Part shown: in pieces, positions 49,372 through 61,800 of the stretch
Layout of the letters: each line of letters begins with the position of its first letter
Numbering within the stretch: the stretch's first letter is position 1
Assembly: GCA_013423385.1 (NCBI GenBank)
Contig: BLZA01000007.1
Location: 372,001-436,000, forward strand
DNA length: 64,000 nucleotides
Direction of reading: 5' to 3'
Source: Naganishia liquefaciens
Lineage: Eukaryota > Basidiomycota > Tremellomycetes > Filobasidiales > Filobasidiaceae
Notes under the pieces: generated by a model
The model's database searches: none
Told to the model about the DNA's origin: nothing
Seen by the model: only the letters and a program-made list of their open reading frames with translations
Program-made: the position numbers and the translations under genes

Positions 49372-50473
49372 CTTGTGAGAAGGACTTGATAAACAGTTGG
49401 GTACGCAGGGACTGGGCAGTCGATCTGTCTCGAAGGATGGACGACTTTATATGACGAGTCCGGAAGAAGACACTTGTAGCTGGAGGCTCATATGGCGTCC
49501 AATTGTTCAAGCTGTGCTCGGATCCGGAGGTTATACGAGATCTGTTCCGCAATTCTGCAACGTATCCCGTTGACGTACCTTTGTTCAGATCTTTGTTACC
49601 AATGCGCGATCCCCGTCATGCTGGCCCCGATCATAGAAATCGAAGAAGGTCTGCCTTGCAAGACATCGTCGCAGCTGGTGCTCTCAAGCCTAGATCTCCA
49701 GGTGTTATGCCAAGCACGTAAACTGCTTCCTTCGGCTCCGCGCCTCTTGGGTCCGGCTCGGCTCGGATGATCAATCAATCTCTGCAATGTCGTCATACCG
49801 CAAAATTTATAGCCTCCAGTTCTTGCGCCGCCTCTTTGTTCAGATCTGTGGCTAAGGATGTAGTTATACCACCAAAAATGTCAGAGGATCATCGGCAGAT
49901 GGAGTTAGCTATATTCAGGAAGCTGTTCATGAATTCTAAGACTAGCGCTCCCTGGCAGCTGTCCAACCTATGACGTCGGTAGCACAGCTCATTCTCGAGG
50001 GCACATTTTCGAGGGCACATTCTCGAGGGCACATTCTCGAGGGCACATTCTCGAGGCCCTGATGCGTTGAATGCAAGCTTTGTAATGGCGGGACTATGGC
50101 GCGTCGTACATCTACTCAGAGACTTATGATCATACGTTATGCCAGAAGTCGAGTACATACTAGCTAAAGTTGTCTCGCAGACGTTGAGAGCCATGGTGCA
50201 TTTGGGCGAGCCGACATCCGAACGCTAGCATCAAAGTAAAGGAAGTCCCACCTAGTACTATTGAGAGTGCATCGCTATCCGGGGGGATTCTTATGGCACA
50301 CTCAATCCTTCATGCTCTCCCATGTCCCGACACCGAAGCGGGACACAGAAATCATTTCAAGTATGAGTTGAGAAGCGCCTTTGTGATACACATGGGGTCA
50401 TACATATGGTGACGCAACGCAAGCATGAAGCCGACAGCCTCCAGTGCGCATTTTCTGGCATGGTCCCTTGTCA
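49372..50473. other. intergenic region between RTA1-like and Ser-rich genes
   Basis: About 1.1 kb including the RTA1-like promoter. Frames at 49492-49770 and 49889-50194 have no support. A 14-bp tandem repeat lies at 49991-50056. Confidence 0.5.
49991..50056. repeat. 14-bp tandem repeat, about 4.7 copies
   Basis: The unit attctcgagggcac is repeated head to tail from 49991, with one base change in copy 2 and a partial fifth copy. Each exact unit contains the palindrome ctcgag. There are no spacers, so this is a minisatellite and not a CRISPR array. Confidence 0.9.
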
Positions 50474-53400
50474 TTATCCGATAGACTTTTTCTTCTTGCC
50501 CAAAGCTCCGAATTCGCGAGAGACGAGCCACATGGCGGTGACGCTGACTACATCCTTGATGTTCTCCTCCGTCAGGATGATTTCCTCTTGTTTAAGCGAG
50601 TAATCCATAGACTGCTGTTGTATCTGGCCACTGCCAGTCACGGCAGGCGATGACAAACTGTTCCGCGCCGATTTTGATGCACTTGGCAAAGGCATTGAGA
50701 ATTCTGTCGGCGCATGAAAGGAAGCGATTGGACTTATCAGAGCACCGATGCCCGTCGCGATTTGACCTAGTTCCAATGGGATCTTGATTGTAGCGACAAT
50801 TCTAGGATGATGCGGAGCCGGAAAGAGCGTTCCGACAGTCTTGCCTCTGGCTTTGATCTCGCCGTCTGCATTCACGGTTCGGGACCCAGGCACATAAACT
50901 CTGCATATCCAGGGGGTTTCAGAGTCTTCCGGATCCGAATCTTCTACGTCAGCGTGGGTGGAAGGTATCCCGAAGCTCGCTGAAGTGGGCACCGGATCAG
51001 CTGCACATTTCTTGATCGTCGCCTTTCCTGGCGCTTCCGAAGATTCTCGGATCATAGCCCTGTCATCGAATGACACCTTGGATGATAGAGTCGATATTGC
51101 GGATTCTCCAGCAGACGATTTCTTTCGCAACACTCCGGGGGAAGACGATCTCGAAGCGGAGGCGGTCGAAGGCTGGAGATGAGCATCTGCGTTGAAGTAT
51201 GAGCTCCGTCGAGAGCCAGCTAAGGATCCCGGTCTTGACGAGTCTGGCGGCAGCTGAAGAGCTCGAGCGCCTGATAAGTTGCGTTTCTCGTCTGTGATGG
51301 ATGGCGAGTTCTGTTGAATGGATGTTCTGATAGTCGTCCTTGACACCGCAGCACTCTTGCTAACGGCTTTTCGCCATTCGAAGACGACCTCGCCCCGGAC
51401 CGCTGTAGCAGCAGCGGTATCGGCAGAAATGAGAGGCGCGAGTTTAGATGTCAAGTCGTTGATCATTGACAGCTCCGATGGAGTCCACCGCTTAATGGTC
51501 CAGGTATATACCTGAGGCCGTTGATGTGAAACCGTAGAGGGAATGTTGGTGATAATGGGAGACATTCCAAGTGTGGGCTGCCCATACTGTATTGCGGGCA
51601 ATGTTGTTGTATGTCCGGACTGTGCAAAGGGATTGCGAGTCCCTTGAGGTGACAGAGGTGCGGTAAGGTGTTCGGCGATGGCCTGAAAGCCCTGCTTGGA
51701 AGGACTGGAAGGCGGCACGGAGGAGTTTGTTGAACCGTCCTTCTTCTTGAAAAGCTTGCCAAACAATTTCTTTGTCCGGTCGAACGGAGGCGGAGGCGAT
51801 CTGACTTCCGCTTCGCGTACAATAGCGTCGACGCCACCTTCCTGAGACTGCGGGGAGGACGAGATCACTTGAGCACTCTCTACCGTATCTGTGGACTGTC
51901 TCTGTCCGCCGACAAGAGGCGCTTCAGCGATCTTTTCGGAAGCGTAGATGCTCTGCGATTTGCTACTGCGCGTGTTGATTTGGTCCCGCGATTTGAGCCA
52001 GACCTCAGCCGCCTCAAGCGTGCCCAGACCGACTATGTCTACGGAGCGTTTATGGAACTGGGCAAGCGATAACATCTCAGGCAAATGGATCCGAAGAATC
52101 GACAACAGTCCTTACCTTGGCGATCTTACTATCCGTGCCTGCATCTGAAATCGTTGTCGTCATAACGTTGTGCACCTACAATGTGTGCGACTTTCAGTGA
52201 TGGTGTGGCAGTGCTTGCTCTCGGAAAGCTTACCGCAAGATTGTAAAGAGGGATAATTCTTCCTTTAGCACTTCTTCCCGTGCGACTACCCGAGCTGGAT
52301 GTACTCAATCCGGACAAGCTGATCCCAGATGCAGCGGACGGAGTTGTACTCGCAAAGCTGTGATTGCTGGAAACCGAGCGCACTGATGATGCCCTCGATA
52401 TCGACTTGCCGCGTGAGGGGGAAGCCTCGGAATCAATACGGAGGTTGCGCCCGTTTGCATTCTCGAAACAAGAAGAGTCTGAATCTCGCGCGGCTTTGCG
52501 AGTGTCTTTCGCATGGTTATCGCCCAGTTTCGTTTCCGGAGAAGTGAATGACATTGACAGTGGCCTCTGCGTATTTGATGGTCCCAAAAGACTCTGCTTC
52601 TTCCCTTGGAGGCCCTCATCGAGGCTCATGCTGGATGTTCGTTTGTGAACGGGTTTGCGCTTGCGACTATCCAGCGGCAATTTTTCATCTTCACCTGACA
52701 CCGTTCGAGTTGGCGATGCATCTCTTGATTGCGACACCTTTCGCAGAGTTGAGCTCTTGAAATCGACTTCTCGCGGCGTGACGGTCGCTCTTGTCGTGAT
52801 ATATGAGGAGGTTATTGATTCTGTTGCCGCCAATTTCTGGAGTGTTGCTGTTGTCGTGTCACCGACAGATGCCAGAGAGCTACCGGATGCGCTACGACTC
52901 TCACGCCCAGCTGTCTTCTGCTTGGCATTGGTAACGAGCTGTATCTGGAGATTTAAGGTGCGCTTCGAACTGCTTGGTGGAGGCCGGACAATCACAAAAG
53001 TCTGCAAGACTCCGTGTCAGTGAATTGACACGTAAGCGGGCGAATCAGCTTACCTCCGCGTCTGGCCTCTGCTTCTCCTTGTTCCGGATTTTTCCACCTT
53101 TCCTCCTTCGTGCGCTGGCGTCTGCAACGTATCTTACTCGCTGGCCATCCTTCCAGATGAAGCCGTCGACCTGGGGTTCTTGTCGGGTCGCATGACCAGC
53201 ACTTTGATCTGAAGACGTCGAGCTTGGTTGTCGCAGATTGGCTGGTCTCTGTGATGTTGCAGGTGCTCCATCGACCACTTTGGAGACCGGCGCTGCCGAT
53301 GGTTCCTTTGGGCTATTGGACCGGGGAACAGGCGTTTCGGCGTCGTCCTTCTCCTCCTTGGGCTTGGAGAAGAACGCCAGCTGTAGGGAAGGGAGTAGCG

Positions 53401-53692
53401 AGGCGAAAGTACTCATGATATGATAGTCGACTGCTGGAGCGCAGCTGGTGGCAGAATGTGCCTTGTTGAATCCCAAGTCATTAGTCTTTACCGAATCTTG
53501 CGGGAGGGCTTCCTTGATGGACAGGTTGGCGACTGATACTGTGTCGGAAGTGATGCTGGCAGGATCGTCGACGGAGAAGGACACTCGGCGCTTGGTCGCG
53601 GATATGGTGGATGGCAGAACTTCCATCAAGCGGACGGTGACTTGATTATAATTGATAACTCGTGCATCAAACGTCGTGCCATGCGGATCCAA
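50474..53692 (-). CDS. large Ser-rich protein of unknown function
   Basis: I do not recognise this protein. It has at least four exons: about 53050-53692, 52230-52995, a short one near 52090-52170, and 50474-52075. The ordered parts seem to be FDARVINYNQVTVRLMEVLP at the N-terminus, FIWKDGQRVRYV, FVIVRPPPSSSKRTLNLQIQLV, and a C-terminal part with WTIKRWTPSELSMINDLTS, RGEVVFEWRKAV, WICRVYVPGSR, ATIKIPLELGQI and EENIKDVVSVTAMWLVSREF. Long Ser/Pro/Thr-rich linkers join them, and the end is a GKKKKS tail. The WICRVYVPG and ATIKIPLELG strands suggest a beta-rich lipid- or protein-binding domain, but this is a guess. The start is unresolved: no ATG opens the first exon, and a candidate upstream exon (MSPLETITVNDILQ, 54054 to about 53975) ends in a GTGAGT donor. 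Confidence 0.75.
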
Positions 53693-55340
53693 AAGTTTAC
53701 GTCAAAGAAGCTTACGATAGCGAGCAGTTGAGACGCGCGAGTTTGCAGATTCGCTCCCCGAAGGACGCCGAAGGATGACCCGATGGTCCGGCGGCGACTA
53801 TTGATAGCCTAAAGTTGCGAGATCGAGCTGGATGGCAGGATAGCTGTCACAATCGAGGAGTGAGCATGAGTTTGGTGCATGGTGAGAACTTGCAGGGGCC
53901 CGTCGGATATGAATTGTGGCCGGTGACGATGCAACCGGGCGGGATAAAGGGAGAGGGCTCGAAGGGAGAACTCACTAGGTCCGGAGAGATTGATTGCTGA
54001 TGATCTGTTTTTCTGCAAGATATCGTTCACCGTTATTGTCTCGAGCGGACTCATGGCATGGGTTGACTGAGGGTGGAACGTGTTCTAGATAAGATTACAT
54101 ATAGAGAGCCAACATCGGGTGGTCTTAAGGAAGAGTAGGCCAGCCTTGTAGCCAGATGATTCAGCTCATGATCCAGTAGCGGATATTTCTCATGCTCCCG
54201 CCTTACAACCTCGAAGCCGGGAGGCCGCGCGCACGTCTCTGACGGATAAAATTGTTGACTATTACTCATCCGACAAATAACTTGCATTTATTCTCTAGAC
54301 CTCCTGGCAACTTGAAGCTGTCCTCTTTCTCTGACAAAGAAATCTAGATATCCAAGGCTTGCCCGTGTCTATCGCCTTTATTCGACAGCCTAGTTCACGT
54401 TCCCTTACGGGCTCATTGACCGCTAGCTTGCCAGCTGGCGGGCTCTGTTGACCGAAGAATCAGCTGAGAGATGTGCTGGTAAGAGACCGCTAGATTCCGC
54501 ACCCTTCCGAAACACGTGAAACTTCATTATGAGGAACCTGATAGGTCATGACGGAGAGAATTGCGAGAGCTAAGTCGAAAGTTATAATTAACTGTGAAGC
54601 AAAGAGCGGTGAGTTATCGCTCATTAGTCATTGTGCATGAACAATCTGGCCCGTCAACCGATGCCATAACAATTTTCGATGACCGACGATGAAAGCTATC
54701 ACAGTTAGTACTCGTGGGGAATGGACTCTAGATCTCGGTTCTGTATGATGCCTGCAGCAGTGTCATTTAGGATGACCGTTGTGTATCGGTTATCAGGCGT
54801 CTACCAGTCGAAGACCTCATACAAGGGATTGTACAAAGTGGAATTAGGAATTGCGACAGGGTTCGTAGGTGGAATTGCTCCAGACTTCTACGGTAGGATC
54901 CGGGACTACCTTAGTTCCGAAACTACTTATTTGGGCAACCATGCTCAGCCCATAAGCGAGAATCCAAGTCCGCTTCCCCGCGGTGACAGACTTTTCGCCT
55001 TGTTTATCTGACAGCTGAACGTTCATCTTGAAGGTTACGGTCACCGGGTCTGAAAACACCTCCAAGCATATGCAGGATCTCGGCAGCTAAGGTGTGAGCA
55101 CAGGGTATTCATTGGCTTGACAATCGCCCGACAGCCATCACAACTTCATCTTTGGCAGCGTACATCAAAACAGATGTTGCGGATGTCAATAGTGCGCGAA
55201 AGAGGATTTCGCCGATACCTGCTTCGTGTTGTCGGAATTGTGAGAAATTCGGATACGGCTGGCGGATCGCAAGCCGCTCCGGCTGGCTTTCATGCGCGAT
55301 TCAAGTATGAGTGACCGGGATGTCCTCTGCCGATGAACAT
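53693..55340. other. intergenic region, with a candidate first exon of the Ser-rich gene
   Basis: About 1.6 kb. On the minus strand, ATG 54054 opens 27 codons up to a strong GTGAGT donor near 53974, which may be exon 1 of the Ser-rich gene; I could not find an in-frame chain to the next exon. The rest (54060-55340) has no supportable gene. AGCT motifs cluster near 54310-54480. Confidence 0.4.
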
Positions 55341-57895
55341 TCAGTGCGCGTGAAAGCAAGAAGAACATGTCCCTGGTGCCTTGAATACGTTCTGGGTGAA
55401 GCTGGAAAGCAAGAAATCTGTCAAACCGATGGGTAGAGCGAGAGCACGACCAGACTCACTCGTCACAACCGCAAGTCATACATTGGGATACAGTCGCTCG
55501 GGATCTCGTAGAATCGGTAACACCATGTTCATCGTCGCTCCCGCCGAAAGGGCTCCCCGTATAGCTCGCCTTCTTCGACGCAAGCGGGACACCGAGCCCT
55601 GCTGGCATGACCATTCGATGAACAGGACCGCCATTCTCGATAGGGGACTCGAAAGGCGAGTCTACTGGAGAATTGGTACCTGTGGACGAAACAGTTCCGC
55701 CAGTCTGAGTCATTCGGCGCGTTGGAGGAAGAGGCGGAGGGGCTTTCTTGCCTGGAGAGGCGGCTGACGTTGAAGAAGTCAGTCGGTTGGATGCTGATAG
55801 CGCTGGACGAGAGTTGATCAATGATCTTGACGAATCTGTGCCTGCACCCGAGTCAGAGGCACGAGTACTCGTAGGAGCATCCAATCTCGATGTGCTCGAA
55901 GCGTATACCGAAGATACCCGTGGAGGTAACGCCCTCGGTCTCGCGACCGATGGCAGAGGTGGCGGGATATTTGCAGTCGTCGTAGGCTCGTCTTCCAACT
56001 CTTCTGTGTCATCGTCATCATAATCGAAATTGTCGCCGTTATCATCGGTCACTGCGTCATGATATTCCGTGTAGGCGGATGGGAAAAGACCACTCTGCCC
56101 AAGAGCATTTTCGCCGATCCACCAATCAGGAGAAACCTCTTTGGTGACTGTGATGATGTCCCCCGTTTGCATGGTGAGCTCATCGGCGGCGTTTCCGGAA
56201 TACTCGAAAAGAACGCGAACGTGATGCGCGTTGCTCCGAATTGGAGTTCTCGATTTGGAGACCAGTCTCACGGGCACGTGATCCATCTTGGTCGTATTCG
56301 AATACGACCGGTCTCGACCATGGCTCGAGAACTTGTCGAGCTCTCCGTGCAAATCCGGTTCTTGATCGTCAGATGCATCGCTCAATTCAGTATCGCGACG
56401 CCGCAATGAATGCTGTGGCGCATCGTCGTCATCGTTCAAGGAACCATACTGTTTCATCGTGGGGAATCTCCTTTCCGCCTGGCTGGAAGCGTTTTTATCC
56501 TTCTTACCGAACGCGCCAAAGGATCCGATAAAAGATTTGGTTCGAGAACCTGCGCTAACGTTGCTTTGAGATCTTTCCCGATTCTTCGAGCCATTTTGTT
56601 TCTTCTCGTCTTCCTCCGACTCATTCTGCTGGAAGCTTGATTGTCGGGAAGGCAGCAACCCAGGCCTCTTAGCAGGACTTGATATCTTCGGCACTGACAG
56701 CGTTCGAGGCAGAGATGCCTTGGGCACAGCGGAAGTGGATTTTGAGCGTGGACGATTAGTATCTGGTTTGGCGCTAGCTCGATGAACAAAGATTAGCTGT
56801 GAAGCATCATCTATTGAAACCGCGTACCCATTCCCCCATTCCTTCTTCAGATCCAGCAATATCGTCTGATATTGGTTGGCAAAATCCAACTCGGCTTCGA
56901 GCAGATCTGAAAGTTCGGTGACCAGGGCCGCTTCGCTCTCTTGAACCGTAGCCATACGCGCCATGACGTCTTCCTGGATTTCCTCGCTTTAAGTCGTGCC
57001 TTGTGATCAGTTTAGCTCCCCTGTCGCCACGACTGCTTACAATCTGGCTTGCGCCGATTCCACTTCGTCTTCCAGCGCCCTGGAATCCTTTTTGCTGGCA
57101 TTGAGTTTTCTGGTCGCCGCGTCTAAGGCGAGTCTTGTGGAAACACGGATCAGTCCCGCGTTACGCTTAGCAAAGCTTCCATGCTGTGCACCTTCTTGAG
57201 TCCAGCTTTTTCCGAAGTGCCTGGTAATCCTGTACGATATTCAAGGCGTTTTCCATGCCTAAGATATAGCCATCTCCAATGCGGCCAGCATATTCGTCTT
57301 GTATCTATTGCAAGTCGATAAGCGCCTCCAGTAGGGCAATAGAGCAGTTGCTTACCATGGCAATTTTACATCGCGCTCTACCAAACTTCTCAAGCCTTTC
57401 GGCGTATTGTCGGTCGCCAACGCCGTTCCGTGACATGTCTTGCCCGTGAGATATCATGACCAGACCAAGCGCTTCACCGACAAAGATCTCTTCTTTTCCG
57501 TTGGTGTCATCAGCGGGATACGGGTCTGCTGATCGTTTCTTCTTGGAAATGTTCGCGTGATATGGTATCGAAGTGGCATGAAGGCTGACAGTGAGGTATC
57601 AGCGAATGTCGCGTGAACAAGGTTGATGCTGCGGTCTCTTACCGTTCAATTCCCTTCTTCCGTAGCTCTATGTCCTTCTCGTATTCGACAAACTCCCTCG
57701 ATAGCTCTGTCTTGCCTTCCTTGAAGAAGCGTTCGCCCGTCCACTATTGGAGAGCAATCAGATGAGGACGAAGGAACACCCAGAGAGCTCTTACTTGACT
57801 GAGCTTGTCGATCTGTGTCGAACCACCGCGAGTTATCAGATGATGGAACGCCGAGGACGCTCAGCTTCACTTGCCTGCTTGGTATATCGCTTCAT
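55341..57895 (-). CDS. BAR-SH3 protein with C-terminal Cys/His motif
   Basis: The protein starts MKRYTKQA at 57895. A BAR-type helical domain follows over several short exons (QIDKLSQ, WTGERFFKEGKTELSREF, KFGRARCKIAMIQDEYAGRI, DYQALRKKLDSRR, ELDFANQYQTILLDLKKEW). A long Ser-rich linker leads to an SH3 domain (VRVLFEYSGNAADELTMQTG, SPDWWIGE, GLFPSAY; about 56060-56220). Next is a Pro-rich tail with PPPLPP. The open frame would stop at 55456, but GAC-GA is followed by GTGAGT (55452-55447). A 56-nt intron then joins in frame to DFTQNVFKAPGTCSSCFHAH and TGA 55341-55343. The C-terminus therefore becomes CMTCGCDDF...CSSCFHAH, a likely zinc-binding Cys/His motif. BAR-SH3 proteins shape membranes and recruit actin or endocytic partners. 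Confidence 0.88.
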
Positions 57896-58399
57896 CTTGA
57901 ATTGCTCTCTACTGTAATGCTTTGACGGACATGCAAACTGATTCGTGATCCTCCTGGAGATTTCGCGATGATCCTGAAAGTCTCGCCGTCCTGTCAGTCA
58001 GAAAACGCACCCAAAGCACCACCTCGAATACCCCTAGCTATACCCAGAATCGTATGATGCTCAATGGATATGGATGGCCAGCGCGACGCGTTCGCAATCC
58101 TTTGCTTCCGGCGGGGCGCCAGCCAAAGTATTTAATCACAATTTGATGGCTTCTGAAGAGGACTCAAGCTGCAGTCATGCAGCGCTTTGGAAGCGATTCT
58201 CGAGTCCGGGTGGTGCCGAATTGATGGCGGTCACCAAGAACGGACTCTCTGTCCTGAAGAGCTTGATCTTGCATGATACGCAAGTTGGTGCATCGGTGGC
58301 AGGAAGCTAGCTCTGAAGCTGTGAACGCCGTGTTTTGTATGACATATTTTATCAATAAGCCCACGCTGAACCACAACGGCGCTGCTCAAAAAGTAGTCC
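57896..58399. other. upstream region of the BAR-SH3 gene
   Basis: About 500 bp holding the BAR-SH3 promoter. A plus-strand frame at 58074-58310 has no family motif and no splice-supported extension, so it is not called as a gene. Confidence 0.45.
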
Positions 58400-58483
58400 T
58401 GCCTACACCCCGGATCGAACGAGGGATCGCTGCATGCCTTAGAGAGGTACAAGTGCAGTGCCTTACCACTTGGCCATACAGGC
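58400..58483 (-). tRNA. tRNA-Thr (anticodon UGU) with 12-nt intron
   Basis: The 84-nt gene folds as a cloverleaf. Acceptor GCCTGTA pairs with TGTAGGC (two G-U pairs), the D stem is GCC/GGC with loop AAGTGGTAA, the anticodon stem is CTGCA/TGCAG, and the T arm is CCTCG-TTCGATC-CGGGG. The anticodon TGT is at 58451-58449, followed by A37 and a 12-nt intron (CCTCTCTAAGGC) at the standard 37/38 position. The discriminator base is A. A run of five T on the transcribed strand, about 10 nt past the 3' end, fits a Pol III terminator. CCA is not encoded, as expected in eukaryotes. Confidence 0.9.
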
Positions 58484-58873
58484 GGAGAGATTGTGGCTCT
58501 GCCCAAGTGAAATCATGAAGACCTCTTTCAAGAGGTCAGTGGTGTTTTTGCGGCCTGAGTAGTGCAAGGCGGCTGGCTATACCTAGCGCCACCAAGCATC
58601 ACAGCGAAAGAGGAACAACGCACACCGACGCCGCGTCGATGTCAGAGATGATTGAAATGTATCGTTTGCGAATGAACTCGATGAATGCGATGCGAGGTAA
58701 TCCGAGCTGCGGGTTTGGCAGGTGATGTTCTCTATACATCTCTGAATGCTTCCGCCGATCATATCTGAAACACGAGATTATCGCTTCAGCAGAAGCAGCA
58801 GTCTAGTACCAGTGTTGAAGTCACCGCGACAGGATGGTATATAGCCCCGCCGTGGAGCCATCGCTTTCCTCGC
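58484..58873. promoter_or_regulatory. upstream region of the APC transporter, with TATA-like element
   Basis: The motif tatatag at 58838-58844 lies only about 36 bp from the ATG at 58874. If used as a TATA box it would give a leader of just a few bases, so either the TATA is not used or translation starts further in. Confidence 0.35.
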
Positions 58874-61800
58874 ATGTCAAACCAAAGCATTATCACACCA
58901 CAGAAAAGGCATAGAACTGCTCTCACGCCGCAGTCGCGCGTGCGATTCGCGAGGACCACACCGCGACGACAAGTGGATACAACGCCAACCAGACCTCAAA
59001 CGGGTCCCGAAGTTGGCAGTCCGTCGCGAAGTCGAGAGCCATCTCCGCTCACCCTACCCTATGTCGACTTCGCTGGGAATCCGCCAGTTGAGGGCGATAT
59101 CTCCGAGGAGGCGATGGAAATGAGCGAGTGGGTTAAGGGGAAGCAGCGCGAGCAAGATTTCAAGGAAGTCGAAGACGTCGTTCGGGAAGTTGCGAGTACC
59201 CCACGCAGAAGAACTGTTCGAAACGGTATGTTCTTTCCCTTGCGGTGCCTCGCCGCCGATATGAACCTCACGGGTCCGCAATAGCAAACTCCACAGCGTC
59301 CCCCGACATACCCATCCGCCCGCCCAGTTTTGCGAGATCAGAGTTTGAAACTGTGAGATGAGGGTACTGTGTGCCGGTCTTCTAGGCTAATCCAAAGGCA
59401 GATTATTCGTCGGCTGAGAAACCGGTCTCCGTATAAGGCCGTTGTTTCGCAGCCCAAATTTCCAAACAATCTGGATTACGCATGGCAGTTTGCAGGGTGG
59501 GGCAAGTGGGTATATCCGGAGTGACGTTGGTCATGCCTAATTCTTTCTGCAGGTTGGCATATCTCGATCTGGGGTCTCACGATCTGGAAGACGCTGCCCG
59601 CCGACTAGAAGATGAGAACGACTATCCAAAACTTGATCAATATCGAGCTACATCGATAGCCGGCAACGCTGTCTGGGGTTCTGTCTTTTATTCGTAAGTC
59701 CTTCAAAAGCTTACCTAGACCGCATCTTCATATCCTACCCCAGGCTACCAGTGATATGTGCAACAGCAGATATATATTCACCAATTTGCATGGCCGTGGC
59801 CTGCAGCGTATTGTTCTTGTTTCGACCGATTCTGCTGGAGCTGGGAGATGCAATCCGCGTCGACGGCGCGAGTGTTAGTGGTCTGGTTCAGCAGATATCT
59901 GTTTTTGTGGCTGACTGCCTGATAGTACGTATATCTGTTGAATCTGACAGCGAAGACATGGGCTCTTTGCGCTGCAGCCGTGACGTTGATTGACGCGTAG
60001 GTAGACAACGTCGCATGGGGGTACGTTGCGAAGAAAAGCTAATGTCCCTTTAGCATTGCGACAGGAGTAGTTTCAGCAGCGACCGCTTCATCAGTGAGCC
60101 ATCCTGCCACAATGTCGGTGAGACTCTGATTCACAGTCCCGCCGTCCAGTATATCAAAGGAGAGATCACTCTACCTTTCCCTGAACTCGTTCTCACTATC
60201 ATCATTCTCGGTGGCTTTACTGGACTACTTCTATTCGGTGTGCGCGAGAGCAGCAATGTTACGCTTGGCATTTGCACTTTTCACGTGCGCTGTCTTCGAT
60301 TTCAGTCATCCTAACATGATAAACTAACCCTTCTTGAGGGTACAGTGTGTTACGATTCTTATCTTGGTCGTAACATCGGTGGCTCACTGGGCCAAGGTCG
60401 GCAGCCAAACGTTGATGGACAATTGGGAAGCTAGTCCTTCTGGAAGTCAAACAATCGCTCGGTCCATCTTCAATGGAATATGCATTGGACTGCTCGGTGT
60501 CACCGGATTTGAATCGGTTCCGACGTGAGTATAAGAGTCACAAGGCTTCACGTTAGCTTATAGCGAAGAATCTTACAGATACATCTCGGTCATAAAGCCT
60601 CGAGCCTATCCCGCTGTGTTACGGAATCTGATCATCGGAGCCCTAGTCATCAATTTATCTGTTCTGATAACCACGTACGCTATTCTTCCAACAGAGCAAA
60701 TCCTGAGCGGGGCAAATATCTTGTCACTAGTTGGTCAAGCGGCAGGCGGGACTTGGCTCAGAAAAATCGTCGTTGTGGATTCTGCCATTGTCGTAAGCCG
60801 GACTCCGGATTTCTGGTAATAGGTCGACTGATTCCGCCCTAGCTATGCGGGGGTGTTCTAGTAAGCGTATCGGAGTCGATTCTAGTTCCGCACTCACCGA
60901 TATCACACAGACAGGGGCGGTTACGACGTGCGGACTGGTAGAACGGCTGACAGCGTGAATATGGTTCCCTGCAACCCGCCAAACTCACCCGCTGATTTGA
61001 CTTGGAACACTCTAGAGACAGAGCTCTTCCCGCTGCCTTCAATCGTCGTTTACCGAGGACGGGTAGTCTCTGGGTGGCTTGCACCTTATACCTTGCACTG
61101 TGCCTGATCGTCTATTCGGCATCCAAATTCAATCTCTCTCAAGCCTCGAACCTCTTCAGTATGGCGTTCGTAAGTTACGGTTCCAAAACGCGACACAAGC
61201 TTGTATTGATGGTCTGCAACATGGCAGATGTCGGTACTCTTTGTAGTAAGGGAGAACGCCATTGTCTGCAGAGTGTATCTTCTAAAACTGGTGTTTTTGC
61301 TTAGTTTGCAATTTGCGGCGTGGTGATCAAGATCACTCGCAACCGGCTGCGAAGAGCATATCAAGCTTCGCTGGCCGTAGTACTAGCCGCGAACGCTGCA
61401 ATGATTGTTACCATTGCCGGTAACATCACGCAAAGGTTAGTGACTGATGAGAAACCTGAGTCCAATCTGATCTCGATTGCGATTCTCAGTCCGACTATAC
61501 TGGCTCTTTTTGCGGTGTCACTGTTCTGCGTTATCGCCGTACTCCTGCTCTATCCTCAACTTGCGTCTTTCTATCGGTGGTTCGTCTACCTGTGCGAGAG
61601 GAATACGTACCTTTCCAGCAACAAGCGATGGTACCGTTGGAAGCTCGGGGCGATACGGAAGATCAAGTTGATGCAGGGGCAGAGCGTCGCGGTTTTTGTG
61701 AAGCGGGACACGGTAGGTTTCGACGCCGCTACATTCGGTGAGGTTTGATTGAGGCCGTCCTCAGATATCCTCAATGGTAGAGGCGTTGCTCTACGTGTGT

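Noticed and set aside
49991-50056. Short repeats resembling a CRISPR array
   Set aside because: Units are contiguous without spacers and the genome is eukaryotic; it is a minisatellite.
58074-58506. Open frames around the tRNA-Thr gene on both strands
   Set aside because: They overlap the tRNA and have no protein family features.
59990-60060. Apparent stop after LIDA in the APC transporter
   Set aside because: A GTAGGT donor and TTTAG acceptor splice it out and give a continuous IDAIATGVVSAAT reading.
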